Shown here one piece after another: positions 19,189 to 28,078 of a stretch of 64,000 bases of DNA. The first letter of the stretch is position 1, and each line of letters begins with the position of its first letter. A program made the position numbers and the translations under genes. Under the pieces are notes generated by a model. It made no database searches. It was not told where the DNA came from and saw only the letters and a program-made list of their open reading frames with translations. Origin of the DNA: Actinomycetes bacterium. Its GTDB lineage: Bacteria > Actinomycetota > Thermoleophilia > Solirubrobacterales > JACPNS01. Location of the stretch: contig JAEYBE010000005.1 in assembly GCA_023404495.1 (NCBI GenBank), forward strand, positions 20,648 to 84,647, in the 5' to 3' direction.

Positions 19189-19893
19189 ATGAAGAGCTTG
19201 AGACGCAAATCAACCGAGCATGCGCGGGCGACAGCGGAATCCGATCCGTTTGCCGGCTCGCTACGCAGTCGCCGTCGAGAGCTGCGCATCTGGGTGACCT
19301 GGACGGTTGCCGCTGTGATCGTCGCATTCTTCGCAATCGTCCAGTTTGTTCCCACCGGCGAACTCATCTGGCACAAGCACTACGAGACTGAGCAGGAACT
19401 CTTGGTCGACGGACTCAGCAACGTTCCGGGCGAGCTAGCGGTCGCCAGCTACACGCCGGTAGCTGGCGACGCCGAGAGCATCGAGACAGTCGTCGACCGC
19501 CAGGCGTTCGGGCTGAAGTCTCAGACTGTGTGGCGAATCAGTAACTGGCATGGAGAGCGTCGGACCTTCGTCGGACTCGGCGTAGGCGATTGGGTGTTCG
19601 ATCTGGATCAGCCTGAGCAACGACGAACCTGGCTCAAGGGGCTGGCACTCGATTACAGCTTCGCAACCGCCACTGAACAGAAGCTGCGCCGGGTCAAGCT
19701 CGCCGGCCGTACGGGTTACCAAATGTCCTACTCGGATCGGGAGAACCGCTGGGCTGAACTGAGTTGGATTCCAGTCGGACACAAAACCGTGGTAGTCGAC
19801 TGCCGCACCGCCTCGGGTGCGTCACCAGCGAGTGCGGCCCGATGCGAAGAGATCAAAGGCGGTCTCGTGATTGAGGATCTTCGAGATGAGTAG
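19189..19893 (+). CDS. Single-pass membrane protein of unknown function (paralogue 1 of a tandem pair)
   Basis: 234 residues. A basic cytoplasmic N-terminus (about 33 residues) precedes one helix (WVTWTVAAVIVAFFAIVQFV) and a beta-rich external domain. The domain contains VPGELAVASYTPVAG and ends with a Cys pair (VVDCRTASG, AARCEEI). The same layout, with LPGDRVTVTYTPSG and a similar terminal Cys pair, occurs in the next gene, so the two external domains look homologous. No known family was recognised. The two genes overlap by 8 bp. Confidence 0.7.
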   Translation: MKSLRRKSTEHARATAESDPFAGSLRSRRRELRIWVTWTVAAVIVAFFAIVQFVPTGELIWHKHYETEQELLVDGLSNVPGELAVASYTPVAGDAESIETVVDRQAFGLKSQTVWRISNWHGERRTFVGLGVGDWVFDLDQPEQRRTWLKGLALDYSFATATEQKLRRVKLAGRTGYQMSYSDRENRWAELSWIPVGHKTVVVDCRTASGASPASAARCEEIKGGLVIEDLRDE

Positions 19894-20827
19894 GTCTTTC
19901 ACGCCCGCAATGCAAGTGGTGTTCGCGGATCTGCCGCATCACGTGCGAAATCGCGAGTTGAACTTCGTCGCGCAGGCGGCAGACTCCGTGACCGCAGCGC
20001 TCGCTGGCGCCGGATGGGAGATCAAGAGACCGAACCCCGTCGGGTCGCGTACTGCAGTTAGTTCGCAACATGCTTTCGACATTGATCACTGGATCGATCA
20101 GATGCGCGTCGGAAACATCGACGAGACTCGTTGGCAAGTTGCTGCGGAGCGCGTGGGACTCGGCGCGGTGATGGTTGCGCTTCCCGCTGGGCGCAAAGGC
20201 CGATCGTTGGGCGCCGAGCGGTTGCGCAAAGCGGTGATCGGGTCGATCTCGATCGGACTGACAGCGACCGCGCTGATCGTTGCAGCTCGGCTGGAGGTCG
20301 AGAGCAATCTGGTCAAACCCGAAGGTTCGCGCACAGACGCGGTGGCGACCGGTCGATCCACGTTACCTGGCGACCGAGTCACGGTCACCTACACGCCGAG
20401 CGGCACCGATCGCGCACGGGAAGAAACCGAGCGCCCGATTCTCATCGACAGCACGGACTACGGCGATGCCGAATGGACACTCACGTGGGACACGAATGAA
20501 GGTCGGTCGGCGCGCTTCGCAATCCTTCGCGCCGACAAGTCACGCGTCGGACTGAGTGAAGAGAATCCATACATGACGATCGAGCGTGCGGTGTACGACG
20601 CTGCCGAATCCAAAGTGGTCTACGGCAACGCGAGGGTCGATGGGGCGGAGGCGCAGCTCTGGCAGTTCCGCGCCGGCAGCGACGGCGAGCGAGCTCGGGT
20701 CACGTATCTTCCGCGCTCGGATTTTCGGGTTGCCTTCGTCTGCAGCTACGCCGGCGGCTCCAGGGCATGGCGCGCGGTTCAACGACGCTGTGCGCGGATG
20801 ATTGGCACGGCGCAGCTAGATCCGTAA
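19886..20827 (+). CDS. Single-pass membrane protein of unknown function (paralogue 2)
   Basis: 313 residues from the ATG at 19886, which overlaps the previous stop. A cytoplasmic N-terminal domain of about 115 residues, absent from the upstream paralogue, starts with a beta-strand/helix pattern (MQVVFADLPHHVRNRELNFV). One helix (VIGSISIGLTATALIVAA) leads to an external domain like that of the neighbour, ending VAFVCSYAGG ... VQRRCARMIG. Probably a receptor- or anchor-type protein; function unknown. Confidence 0.68.
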   Translation: MSRSFTPAMQVVFADLPHHVRNRELNFVAQAADSVTAALAGAGWEIKRPNPVGSRTAVSSQHAFDIDHWIDQMRVGNIDETRWQVAAERVGLGAVMVALPAGRKGRSLGAERLRKAVIGSISIGLTATALIVAARLEVESNLVKPEGSRTDAVATGRSTLPGDRVTVTYTPSGTDRAREETERPILIDSTDYGDAEWTLTWDTNEGRSARFAILRADKSRVGLSEENPYMTIERAVYDAAESKVVYGNARVDGAEAQLWQFRAGSDGERARVTYLPRSDFRVAFVCSYAGGSRAWRAVQRRCARMIGTAQLDP

Positions 20828-20879
20828 CACGAAGCGTGCTTCCGAGCTGTTTCGGTACATGCGGAACCACCGATCGCGT

Positions 20880-20885
20880 TAGCCT
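20880..20885 (+). promoter_or_regulatory. -10 box TAGCCT of recQ (leaderless type)
   Basis: TAGCCT ends 6 nt before the ATG at 20892. Confidence 0.5.
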
Positions 20886-20891
20886 CCGCCA

Positions 20892-22796
20892 ATGGCCAGC
20901 CCACCAACCGTGGACCCCCAACAGCTCCTTCAAGAAGTCTTCGGCTTCCCAACCTTCCGCGGCGAGCAGGAAGCGATTGTTCGCAGCGTCACCGGGGGCG
21001 ACGACGCGCTGGTGCTGATGCCGACCGGCGCCGGCAAATCGCTTTGCTACCAGCTCCCGGCACTCGCCCGCCAACGCTCCGGCCACGGCGTCTCAATCGT
21101 CGTCTCGCCGCTGATCGCCCTGATGCGCGACCAAGTGCTGGCGCTCCACGAGCTCGGCATCGAGGCGGCGTTCCTCAACTCGACGCTCGACCCGGAAGAG
21201 TTCCAGCGCACCCGCGAGCGAATGCTCGCCGGCGAGATCACCCTGCTCTACGCGGCGCCCGAGCGCGTCACCAACACGAACTTCCTGGTCGATCTGGCCG
21301 CGCTTCACGACGCCGGCAAGCTCAGCCTCTTTGCGATCGACGAGGCCCACTGCGTCAGCCAATGGGGTCACGACTTTCGACCCGAGTACCAGGGTCTGAC
21401 GGTGTTGCACGAGCGCTTCCCCGACGTGCCACGCGTCGCTCTGACCGCGACCGCCGACGCGCTCACCCGACGGGAGATCGCGACAAACCTCGATCTCACC
21501 CAGGCCACGCAGTACATCTCCAGCTTCGACCGTCCAAACATCTCCTACGCGATTGAAGAAAAGAAGCGCGCCAAGGACCAGCTCCTACGCTTCATCCGGG
21601 AGTCGCACGAAGGCGAATCGGGAATCGTCTACTGCCTCTCGCGCAAGCGGGTGGAGGAGACCGCTCGACACCTCGCGGACAACGGAATCACTGCGTTGCC
21701 CTACCACGCCGGCCTCTCGGCGGCCGAGCGGCAGAGAAATCAAGACCGCTTCCTGCGCGAGGACGGCGTCGTGATGACCGCGACGATCGCCTTCGGCATG
21801 GGGATCGACAAACCCGACGTCCGCTTCGTCGCCCACTTGGATCTCCCGAAGAACATCGAGGGCTACTACCAAGAGACCGGCCGCGCCGGCCGTGACGGAG
21901 AGCCGGCCGAGGCCTGGATGGTCTACGGGCTTCAGGATGTCGTGATGCAGCGCAACATGCTCGAGGACTCCGAGGCCGACGAGCGCCACAAGCAGGTCCT
22001 GCGCCGCAAGCTCGACGCGTTGCTTGCGCTGTGCGAGAGCACGCATTGCCGCCGCCAGCAGTTGCTCGCCTACTTCGACGAGGGTTCAGAGCCGTGCGGC
22101 AACTGCGACAACTGCCTCGCGCCGCCCGACACCTGGGACGCCGGTCGCGAGGCGCGGATGTTCCTTTCGTGTATCTACCGCTGCGATCAGAACTTCGGCG
22201 CCGGCCACATCATCGATGTGCTGCGCGGCAAGGAGACCGACAAGGTCCATCGCTTCAACCACTGGAATCTCTCGACTTGGGGAATCGGGTCAGAGGTCTC
22301 CGAGCAGCAGTGGCGGGCCGTTCAGCGCGGGCTGGTCGCACGCGGGCTGATCTTTCAGGACACCGATCACTTCAACGTGCTCAGGCTCTCGGGAGATTGG
22401 CGTGAGTTCGTCAAGTCCGAAGATCCGCTCGAGCTGCGCGTGGCCGTCAAGCGAGCGAAGCCAGCGCGCAGACGCGAGACGCTTCCCGACGACGAAGCGC
22501 CACTGACGCCAGACGAAGAGATCCTTTTTGAATCGCTTCGCACCTGGCGCAAGGAACAGGCCGACGAGCGTGGACTTGCCGCCTACATGGTCTTCGACAA
22601 CAAGACGCTTCGCGGCATCGCGCGCAGCAGGCCCGCGAGCCTGGAGGCGCTGGCTGAAGTCAGGGGCGTCGGCGTGGCAAAACTGGAAACCTACGGGCCG
22701 GCCGTGCTGGAGCGGGTAGCGCAAGCTCCCGACGCGGACGCGGCCGCAGATGGTGCCGCTCAGGATTCGGCGTATCCAGAGGAGTATCCCGTCTGA
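20892..22796 (+). CDS. recQ: ATP-dependent DNA helicase RecQ
   Basis: 634 residues, full length. Helicase motif I is MPTGAGKSLCYQLPAL, motif II is the DEAH box DEAHCVSQWGHDFRPEY, and motif VI is QETGRAGRDG. The RecQ zinc-binding Cys set is complete (CESTHCRRQQLLAYF ... PCGNCDNC). A winged-helix region follows, and a C-terminal HRDC domain (about 545-615) starts near FESLRTWRKEQADERG. It unwinds DNA 3'-5' in recombination and fork repair. The C-terminal 20 residues are an Ala/Asp-rich tail. Confidence 0.97.
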   Translation: MASPPTVDPQQLLQEVFGFPTFRGEQEAIVRSVTGGDDALVLMPTGAGKSLCYQLPALARQRSGHGVSIVVSPLIALMRDQVLALHELGIEAAFLNSTLDPEEFQRTRERMLAGEITLLYAAPERVTNTNFLVDLAALHDAGKLSLFAIDEAHCVSQWGHDFRPEYQGLTVLHERFPDVPRVALTATADALTRREIATNLDLTQATQYISSFDRPNISYAIEEKKRAKDQLLRFIRESHEGESGIVYCLSRKRVEETARHLADNGITALPYHAGLSAAERQRNQDRFLREDGVVMTATIAFGMGIDKPDVRFVAHLDLPKNIEGYYQETGRAGRDGEPAEAWMVYGLQDVVMQRNMLEDSEADERHKQVLRRKLDALLALCESTHCRRQQLLAYFDEGSEPCGNCDNCLAPPDTWDAGREARMFLSCIYRCDQNFGAGHIIDVLRGKETDKVHRFNHWNLSTWGIGSEVSEQQWRAVQRGLVARGLIFQDTDHFNVLRLSGDWREFVKSEDPLELRVAVKRAKPARRRETLPDDEAPLTPDEEILFESLRTWRKEQADERGLAAYMVFDNKTLRGIARSRPASLEALAEVRGVGVAKLETYGPAVLERVAQAPDADAAADGAAQDSAYPEEYPV

Positions 22797-22911
22797 CCGG
22801 TTGATCGCACCAGCGGCGAAGCATCCCCACATATGCTGAGCCTCCGGCATGACGCCAAATTTCCTGAGAATCAATTTTGCCTCGAAACGCGCCTCTCTCG
22901 AGGGCGCACAC

Positions 22912-23352
22912 ATGATCGAGCAGGAGCAGTTCGTCGCCCGGCCGCGCGACGAGGTCTTTGCGTTCTTCAGCGACGCGCGCAATCTCGAGCTGCTGACGCC
23001 GCCGTGGCTGAACTTCCAGATCGAGGAGATCCCAGACCGACTGGAATCGGGCGCGCTGATCCGCTACCGGCTCAAGCTGCGCGGCACACCGATCCATTGG
23101 ACCACGCGGATCGAGGAGTGGGTTCCCGGCGAGCGATTCGTCGACACCCAGATAGCGGGGCCGTACTCGCTCTGGCATCACACCCACGAGTTCGAGGATG
23201 CCGAGGGCGGCACGCTGATCCGCGACACGGTTCGTTACAGAATCCCGTTCGGCCCGCTCGGCGAGGTTGTCCGGCGGCTGATGGTCGCGCCCGACACCGA
23301 ACGAATCTTCAACTACCGCCGCGAGCGCATTGAGGCCGAGTTCGGCGGTTGA
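22912..23352 (+). CDS. SRPBCC (START/cyclase-like) ligand-binding protein
   Basis: 146 residues. The typical first strand and helix are present: EQFVARPRDEVFAFFSDARNLELLTPPWLNFQI, then IHWTTRIEEWVPGERFVDTQ and the long C-terminal helix RIFNYRRERIEAEF. The fold makes a hydrophobic cavity; the ligand is unknown. The ATG at 22912 has GAGGG 7 nt upstream. An ATG at 22849 would add 21 residues, and TATGCT at 22832-22837 lies 11 nt before it, so that start is the main alternative. Confidence 0.8.
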   Translation: MIEQEQFVARPRDEVFAFFSDARNLELLTPPWLNFQIEEIPDRLESGALIRYRLKLRGTPIHWTTRIEEWVPGERFVDTQIAGPYSLWHHTHEFEDAEGGTLIRDTVRYRIPFGPLGEVVRRLMVAPDTERIFNYRRERIEAEFGG

Positions 23353-23361
23353 TCAGCCGGG

Positions 23362-24009
23362 CTAGTTGAAGATTGCCTTCTGCGTTCCGTTCACGCAGGT
23401 GGTCGTCAGCCCGGTGCGCGCGAACGGCTCTGTCGTGCAGCTGAATCCCTTGATGCTGAAGGGCAACCACTTGAAATTCGGGTCGAGTTCGGCAAGTTCG
23501 ATCTCGGTCTTGAGATCTCCGGCGGCTTTGCACGACATGTCGGTGACCCAGGCAAAAGTCGACGCGAAGGATGGAAACACCTCCTCACTGCACTCGGTCC
23601 CCAACGAGAAATTCCCACCCTTGTTCTTGGTCACAACGACCTTCACGTAAAAGCCCTTCGCGCGATTGCGCGCGAAGGGGTCGTAGACGGTGTACCTGCC
23701 GGGTCGCAAAGCAACCGTCAGAGAACTAACAAAGCCCGGTCGCACCGATGCGCCGTTGACGTTCCGGTAGTAGCCCCCGTTCAGCCCCACGCCATGGCGA
23801 CCTCTTGCGCTCTTGGGCACATAGACCGAGAACTTCTGGGTTCCCGGCCGAACAATCACCGTTCGGCTCGGAACGTCGAAGCGACTCTTCGGCTCGTTCA
23901 CTCGCAATGGAATATTCCCGGAGATCGGCCCGGGTGGCTTCGCGCCACTCGCCGGCATCGCGACCGTCGCGAAGATCACCGCGGAGAGAATGAGCGTCGC
24001 ACGCTTCAT
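23362..24009 (-). CDS. Secreted protein of unknown function
   Basis: 215 residues with a clear signal peptide (KRATLILSAVIFATVAMPASGA). The mature part is beta-rich, with YVPKSARGRHGVGLNGGYYRNVNG and ALRPGRYTVYDPFARN, and has four Cys that could pair (GTECSEE, DMSCKAA, GFSCTTE, TTCVNG). No family was recognised. Its ATG overlaps the stop of the PucR-like gene by 1 bp, so the regulator and this exported protein are co-expressed. Confidence 0.72.
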   Translation of the reverse strand: MKRATLILSAVIFATVAMPASGAKPPGPISGNIPLRVNEPKSRFDVPSRTVIVRPGTQKFSVYVPKSARGRHGVGLNGGYYRNVNGASVRPGFVSSLTVALRPGRYTVYDPFARNRAKGFYVKVVVTKNKGGNFSLGTECSEEVFPSFASTFAWVTDMSCKAAGDLKTEIELAELDPNFKWLPFSIKGFSCTTEPFARTGLTTTCVNGTQKAIFN

Positions 24010-25265
24010 CAGCCGGGCACCCGCCCACCCTCAGCACCAGACTCATAAGCCGGTCCGCCCGGGTTGGCGATACCGAGCACGCGCATCGACTTGAGGCCGA
24101 GTGAGAGGCGCTCGCGGCCGTCGGTCGAGGAGCAATCGAGGCCGGTGAGATCCTTCACGCGCTCGAGGCGGTAGCGGATCGTGTGCCGGTGGGTGAACAG
24201 TCGCTGCGCAGTCCCGGCGACGTTGCCGTCGGCGGCCAGGAACGTGTCGACTGTCTGAACAAGGTTTGTCTCGTACTGGTCGTCGTAGTTGACCAGTGGT
24301 TCGATCGTCTCCGCGTAGAAGCGCCTCAGCTCGTCGGGGTCGTCGCAAAGCGCCGGCAGCAGCAGCCGGTAGGCGCCGGTCTCCTCAAAGCTCAGCATGT
24401 TGCCGGCGCCGTTGGCCTCGGCGACGTTCACCGCGAGGAGCGCTTCTTGGCCGGCGCGGTAGAGTTCGGCCGCTTCGCTGGTGATGCGGCCGTGTCCGAC
24501 CGTGAAGTTGAACTCACCGAGCGTCGCCTCAAGCTCCTCGCGGATCGTGCTCGCAGCCTTCGCGACTGACTCCGGCTCGGCGCTTGGCAGCAGCACGTAG
24601 ACCTCACCGGCGGCCGATCCGGGACGCTCCACTTGCGCTGTCACGACTCGTGGATGCAGCGAGCGCGCAACGCGCTCGACCACCAGCAACAGTCTGGCGC
24701 GCCAGTCGTCGCCGACGGCCTTGCGCGGGGTCGCGCGCGCGAGAATGAATGCGCATCCGCGTTCGATTTCGATTCCGAGCTCTTCAGCGCGCGCGGCGAC
24801 GGCGTCGGCCTCCTTCACCTGTCCATTGATCAGGTCGCCGATGAAGCCGCTTGCGACTTGCTGATCCGCAAGCTCAGGCGCGAGGGTCCGCTCGAGTTCC
24901 AATGCGATCAACGTCGCGACCATTCGTAGCGCGACCGGGTCGACGGCGTCGCTCGTGCGCGAGCGGACGCGCAGCGTCCCGACGCGCTTCTCGGCGACGG
25001 TCAGATCCTGTGTAGCGGTGCCGCCTTCCCCTGCCAAGAGCCGCCGTTCGTCCTCCGGCGAAGCCGCTGCGACCGCGAGCACAGCACTGCGGCTGTCGAT
25101 CACCGCGAGCGACGCTTCAAGTGCCGCCGCCGCCGCGCGGGTGACCGCCGTGAGACCAGTGCCGGACTCGACGGCAGCCGAAATAGCGTCGAGCTTGTTC
25201 AGCGCGCCGGTGCCGGAATCCTGGCCTTGGGACTGCTTTTTTGTGCTTTGGGTTGCCTTGGGCAC
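24009..25265 (-). CDS. PucR/CdaR-type transcriptional regulator
   Basis: 418 residues. The C-terminal helix-turn-helix is the PucR type (VDTFLAADGNVAGTAQRLFTHRHTIRYRLERVKDLTG), preceded by a GGDEF-like middle domain as in CdaR. The N-terminal about 130 residues look like a GAF-type sensor. The inducer is unknown. The GTG at 25265 is supported by TATGCT 6 nt upstream, which gives the gene its own promoter inside the cluster. Confidence 0.85.
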   Translation of the reverse strand: MPKATQSTKKQSQGQDSGTGALNKLDAISAAVESGTGLTAVTRAAAAALEASLAVIDSRSAVLAVAAASPEDERRLLAGEGGTATQDLTVAEKRVGTLRVRSRTSDAVDPVALRMVATLIALELERTLAPELADQQVASGFIGDLINGQVKEADAVAARAEELGIEIERGCAFILARATPRKAVGDDWRARLLLVVERVARSLHPRVVTAQVERPGSAAGEVYVLLPSAEPESVAKAASTIREELEATLGEFNFTVGHGRITSEAAELYRAGQEALLAVNVAEANGAGNMLSFEETGAYRLLLPALCDDPDELRRFYAETIEPLVNYDDQYETNLVQTVDTFLAADGNVAGTAQRLFTHRHTIRYRLERVKDLTGLDCSSTDGRERLSLGLKSMRVLGIANPGGPAYESGAEGGRVPG

Positions 25266-25271
25266 CGATCA

Positions 25272-25277
25272 AGCATA
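25272..25277 (-). promoter_or_regulatory. -10 box TATGCT of the PucR-like gene (leaderless, GTG start)
   Basis: TATGCT ends 6 nt before the GTG at 25265. Confidence 0.5.
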
Positions 25278-25295
25278 AGAATCCCGGCGCTTTGT

Positions 25296-25535
25296 CTAGA
25301 TGCTCTCGCCGAAGAGGGCGAAAAATCCCAACCCAATCAGCGATCCAACGCCGAGCATTGCGATCAGCACGTAGATCGAGAGAAACAGCGCGGAGAAGCG
25401 TTCCCACATCCGCCCATAGGAGTTCCACGCGGGGTAGGCAATCAGTACGACGAAGGCGATCAGCACCACGCCGCCGCCGATCGCGCCGGCGATCATCGCC
25501 CATTGACTGAGCTGCGAATTGGTCGCGGCAAGCAT
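25296..25535 (-). CDS. Small two-helix membrane protein
   Basis: 79 residues with two long hydrophobic helices (AMIAGAIGGGVVLIAFVVLIAY and LFLSIYVLIAMLGVGSLIGLGFFALF) joined by an aromatic/charged loop (WNSYGRMWERF). Family not recognised. Its ATG follows directly on the stop of the DedA/PAP2 gene, so it is the last gene of the metG operon. Confidence 0.7.
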   Translation of the reverse strand: MLAATNSQLSQWAMIAGAIGGGVVLIAFVVLIAYPAWNSYGRMWERFSALFLSIYVLIAMLGVGSLIGLGFFALFGESI

Positions 25536-27170
25536 TCAGGCAACCTTATCGGCGGGCTCTGCCGAATCGGCCTTGCGCAGCTGGTGGATGTGCAGCGTGA
25601 GAAACGCGATCGCCGCAAGCAGTGCCGTGATCGTCGCGGTCAGTGCGACGCCGCCGATCACGTCGGACAAGTAGTGCGCGCGCAAATACACACGTGTCAG
25701 AGCAATCACGGCGGTCAGGCCGACGGCGCCGATCACCAGCGCCGCACGCGCGATGATGTCACGCACTCGCTCGAGCGTCACGGCGATCGAGATGTAAGTG
25801 ACCGCATAGGCGGCGTGACCCGATGGATAGGACCAGCCCTCGGTTGGAACAAGCGATCCACTGGGGCGCGGGACCATCAACCAGTCCTTCATCGGCGTCA
25901 CCAGCATGACCGCGATCAGCATCGCGAAGATCAACACCAGCGCTTCGGGAAGATGCCTGCGCTTCAGGCAGTATCCAGCGGCGATCACCGTGAAGAACGC
26001 GGCGACCGGAAAGGCGCCTAGCTGCGTGATCGCCTCGGCGAGCGTGTCGAGCCAGTCCGAGCGAATCGAGTCGGCGACGCGGAACGCCGCGTCATTGATA
26101 CGCGTCGTGAAGGTCGTCGGCCAGTCAGAAGCGGCGACGGTGAAGAAGTAGAGCGTGTATCCGGATGTGGCGAGCACGGCCATCACGGTCGTGAATTCCA
26201 GCCCGAGCTCGCCCGGCGTCAGGCGCGCCCAGGCAAAGCGGAGCTGTGGGCCGAAGAAGCGATAGACCGGCATCACGACGGCCATCCAGACGCGCCGTAG
26301 CGGTCTGATCAATCGTGCCTTCCAAGGATCGCTGGCCTCCTGCGCGTCAAGCCAGGCGACGAGCTTCACGCGCTCTTCGGGCTTGCTGAACCTGCGAACG
26401 AGGTAGACGATCACGACGATCGTCCCGACCGTCCAACCGAAGATCAGCACCCCTCGCTCGGCCCACTGAATCACCGCCTCGATGTTGTTCGAGAAGATGT
26501 AGCCGAGCATGCAGAAGAAGGCCGCCCACAGCCCGGATCCGATGATGTCGTACGGCATGAAGCGCCGGTAGGGCATCTTCGAAGAGCCCGCAATGAAGGG
26601 CGCGAGCGCACGCACCAAGCCGATGAAACGACCGATCAGGATCGTCTTGCCGCCGTGCTCGTGCATGTAGCGCTCGACCTGCTCGAGCCGCGCTTCTGTG
26701 ATTTTCAGGCGCGCGCCGTGCTTGACCATGAACTCGCGGCCGAGCCGACGGCCGAGCCAGAAACTCACCGAATCGCCCATGAACGCGGCAAACCAAACGA
26801 GACCGATCAGGAGACGAATGTCGATCTCGCCCTGGCCGGCGACCACACCGCCGACAACGACCGCGGCTTCACCGGGGGCAACGAGTCCGACGAATGCGCC
26901 GGTTTCGAGAAAAGCCAGGACGGTGACGAGCAGGTAGGTCCACTTGCCGAGCGCGGTGGCGATGTCCTCAAGTACCTGTTCGGGCTGCGGGAGCCACGCG
27001 AATGCGCCGCCGGCGTAGAGCGCGAGCCCGACGATTCCAATGACCGAAACGACCTTCTGCTCGGTACCGAGTTTGCCGGCGCGCAGCTGCAACGCCGCGA
27101 TCAGCAACCAGATTGCCGCGGCCAGGGCCGCCGTGACCTGGATGCCGTTCATCGCCAGTGGGATGCTCAA
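25536..27170 (-). CDS. Fusion of a DedA-family transporter domain and a PAP2 lipid phosphatase
   Basis: 544 residues. The N-terminal half is DedA-like: ETGAFVGLVAPGEAAVVVGG, GDSVSFWLGRRLG, and GRFIGLVRALAPFIAGSSKMPYRRF (the F/Y-x-R-F...R block). These proteins flip or recycle undecaprenyl phosphate. The C-terminal half has the three PAP2 motifs: KDWLMVPRP, YPSGHA and RVYLRAHYLSDVIGG, expected for undecaprenyl-diphosphate or other lipid phosphatases. Joining them suggests one protein that dephosphorylates and returns the lipid carrier. The TTG at 27170 is chosen because AGGAGG lies 7 nt upstream and the codon overlaps the ispE stop (TTGA). Confidence 0.92.
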   Translation of the reverse strand: MSIPLAMNGIQVTAALAAAIWLLIAALQLRAGKLGTEQKVVSVIGIVGLALYAGGAFAWLPQPEQVLEDIATALGKWTYLLVTVLAFLETGAFVGLVAPGEAAVVVGGVVAGQGEIDIRLLIGLVWFAAFMGDSVSFWLGRRLGREFMVKHGARLKITEARLEQVERYMHEHGGKTILIGRFIGLVRALAPFIAGSSKMPYRRFMPYDIIGSGLWAAFFCMLGYIFSNNIEAVIQWAERGVLIFGWTVGTIVVIVYLVRRFSKPEERVKLVAWLDAQEASDPWKARLIRPLRRVWMAVVMPVYRFFGPQLRFAWARLTPGELGLEFTTVMAVLATSGYTLYFFTVAASDWPTTFTTRINDAAFRVADSIRSDWLDTLAEAITQLGAFPVAAFFTVIAAGYCLKRRHLPEALVLIFAMLIAVMLVTPMKDWLMVPRPSGSLVPTEGWSYPSGHAAYAVTYISIAVTLERVRDIIARAALVIGAVGLTAVIALTRVYLRAHYLSDVIGGVALTATITALLAAIAFLTLHIHQLRKADSAEPADKVA

Positions 27171-28078
27171 CTCTCTGCCTCCTGAGCCGCTCGCGGCTCG
27201 GCAAAGTCCGCACCGACTGGCACAGCTGCGTGCGCGAGGTGCCCTGCCGAAATCAGCTCGAGCGCGGCGTGTTCGGCGGCGCGGTGGCCGTCAAAGACGC
27301 CGAAGCTCGTCGGACCGGAGCCGGTGAATGCGGCCGACAGCGCTCCGTGGCTCTTCAGCAGCGCCGGCAGACCGGAGAGTTCCGGGCGCAGCGCGACGAT
27401 CGCGGGTTCCAGCGCATTCTCGACCAGGGCGCAGAACTCGTCGAGATCGATCCCGGAAGAGATGCGCTCGAGCAGCGCTTCTTCGCGTTGGACGATCGCC
27501 GGCTCGGGCAATCCGGCGCGATCTGACTGGCGAAACACTTCGGCGGTCGAGAGGCCTTGTTGTTGCTCGACGATCACGTAGGCCCGCTCGGCAGCGCCCG
27601 CCAGGCAGCGCGGCTCAATCGTCGCCACGCGCTCGCCAGCGCCATGCACCAGCGCGGCGCCGGGGATCAATTGGCTTGGCACGTCGGCCCCGAGCGCGAA
27701 GGCGAGCTGCTCGTAGTCGGAGGTCGGACGACCGGAAATTGCTGCGGCGAGGCGCAATGCGGCGGCCGCGTCGGCGCTTCCGCCACCCATGCCCGCGGCG
27801 ATCGGGACGTGCTTGTCGATTGTCACTTCGAGTGGCGGTCCGTCGAGCAAGCCAGCCTCGCGCGCGCCGCGCAGTGCCTGCTCGGCAAGATTTTCGCCTT
27901 CGATGGCGTCGCAGATCACCCGGTCGTTGAGTCCTTCGGCGGCGCGGGCGGTGAGCGTGTCGGTCAGCGAAACCGATTCGAAGAGCGATGCGATCTCGTG
28001 CAGTCCGTCATCGCGCGTCGGTCCGAGATAGAGGCAGATATTCAGCTTGCCCGGCGCCTGGACGATCCACGTGCTCAT
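27167..28078 (-). CDS. ispE: 4-diphosphocytidyl-2-C-methyl-D-erythritol kinase
   Basis: 303 residues, GHMP kinase family. It phosphorylates CDP-ME in the MEP isoprenoid pathway. Visible: APGKLNICLYLG at the N-terminus, the ATP loop PIAAGMGGGSADAAAALR, and the C-terminal GSGPTSFGVFD. The ATG overlaps the rsmA stop by 4 bp (ATGA). Its product feeds the undecaprenyl carrier that the next gene may recycle. Confidence 0.96.
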   Translation of the reverse strand: MSTWIVQAPGKLNICLYLGPTRDDGLHEIASLFESVSLTDTLTARAAEGLNDRVICDAIEGENLAEQALRGAREAGLLDGPPLEVTIDKHVPIAAGMGGGSADAAAALRLAAAISGRPTSDYEQLAFALGADVPSQLIPGAALVHGAGERVATIEPRCLAGAAERAYVIVEQQQGLSTAEVFRQSDRAGLPEPAIVQREEALLERISSGIDLDEFCALVENALEPAIVALRPELSGLPALLKSHGALSAAFTGSGPTSFGVFDGHRAAEHAALELISAGHLAHAAVPVGADFAEPRAAQEAES

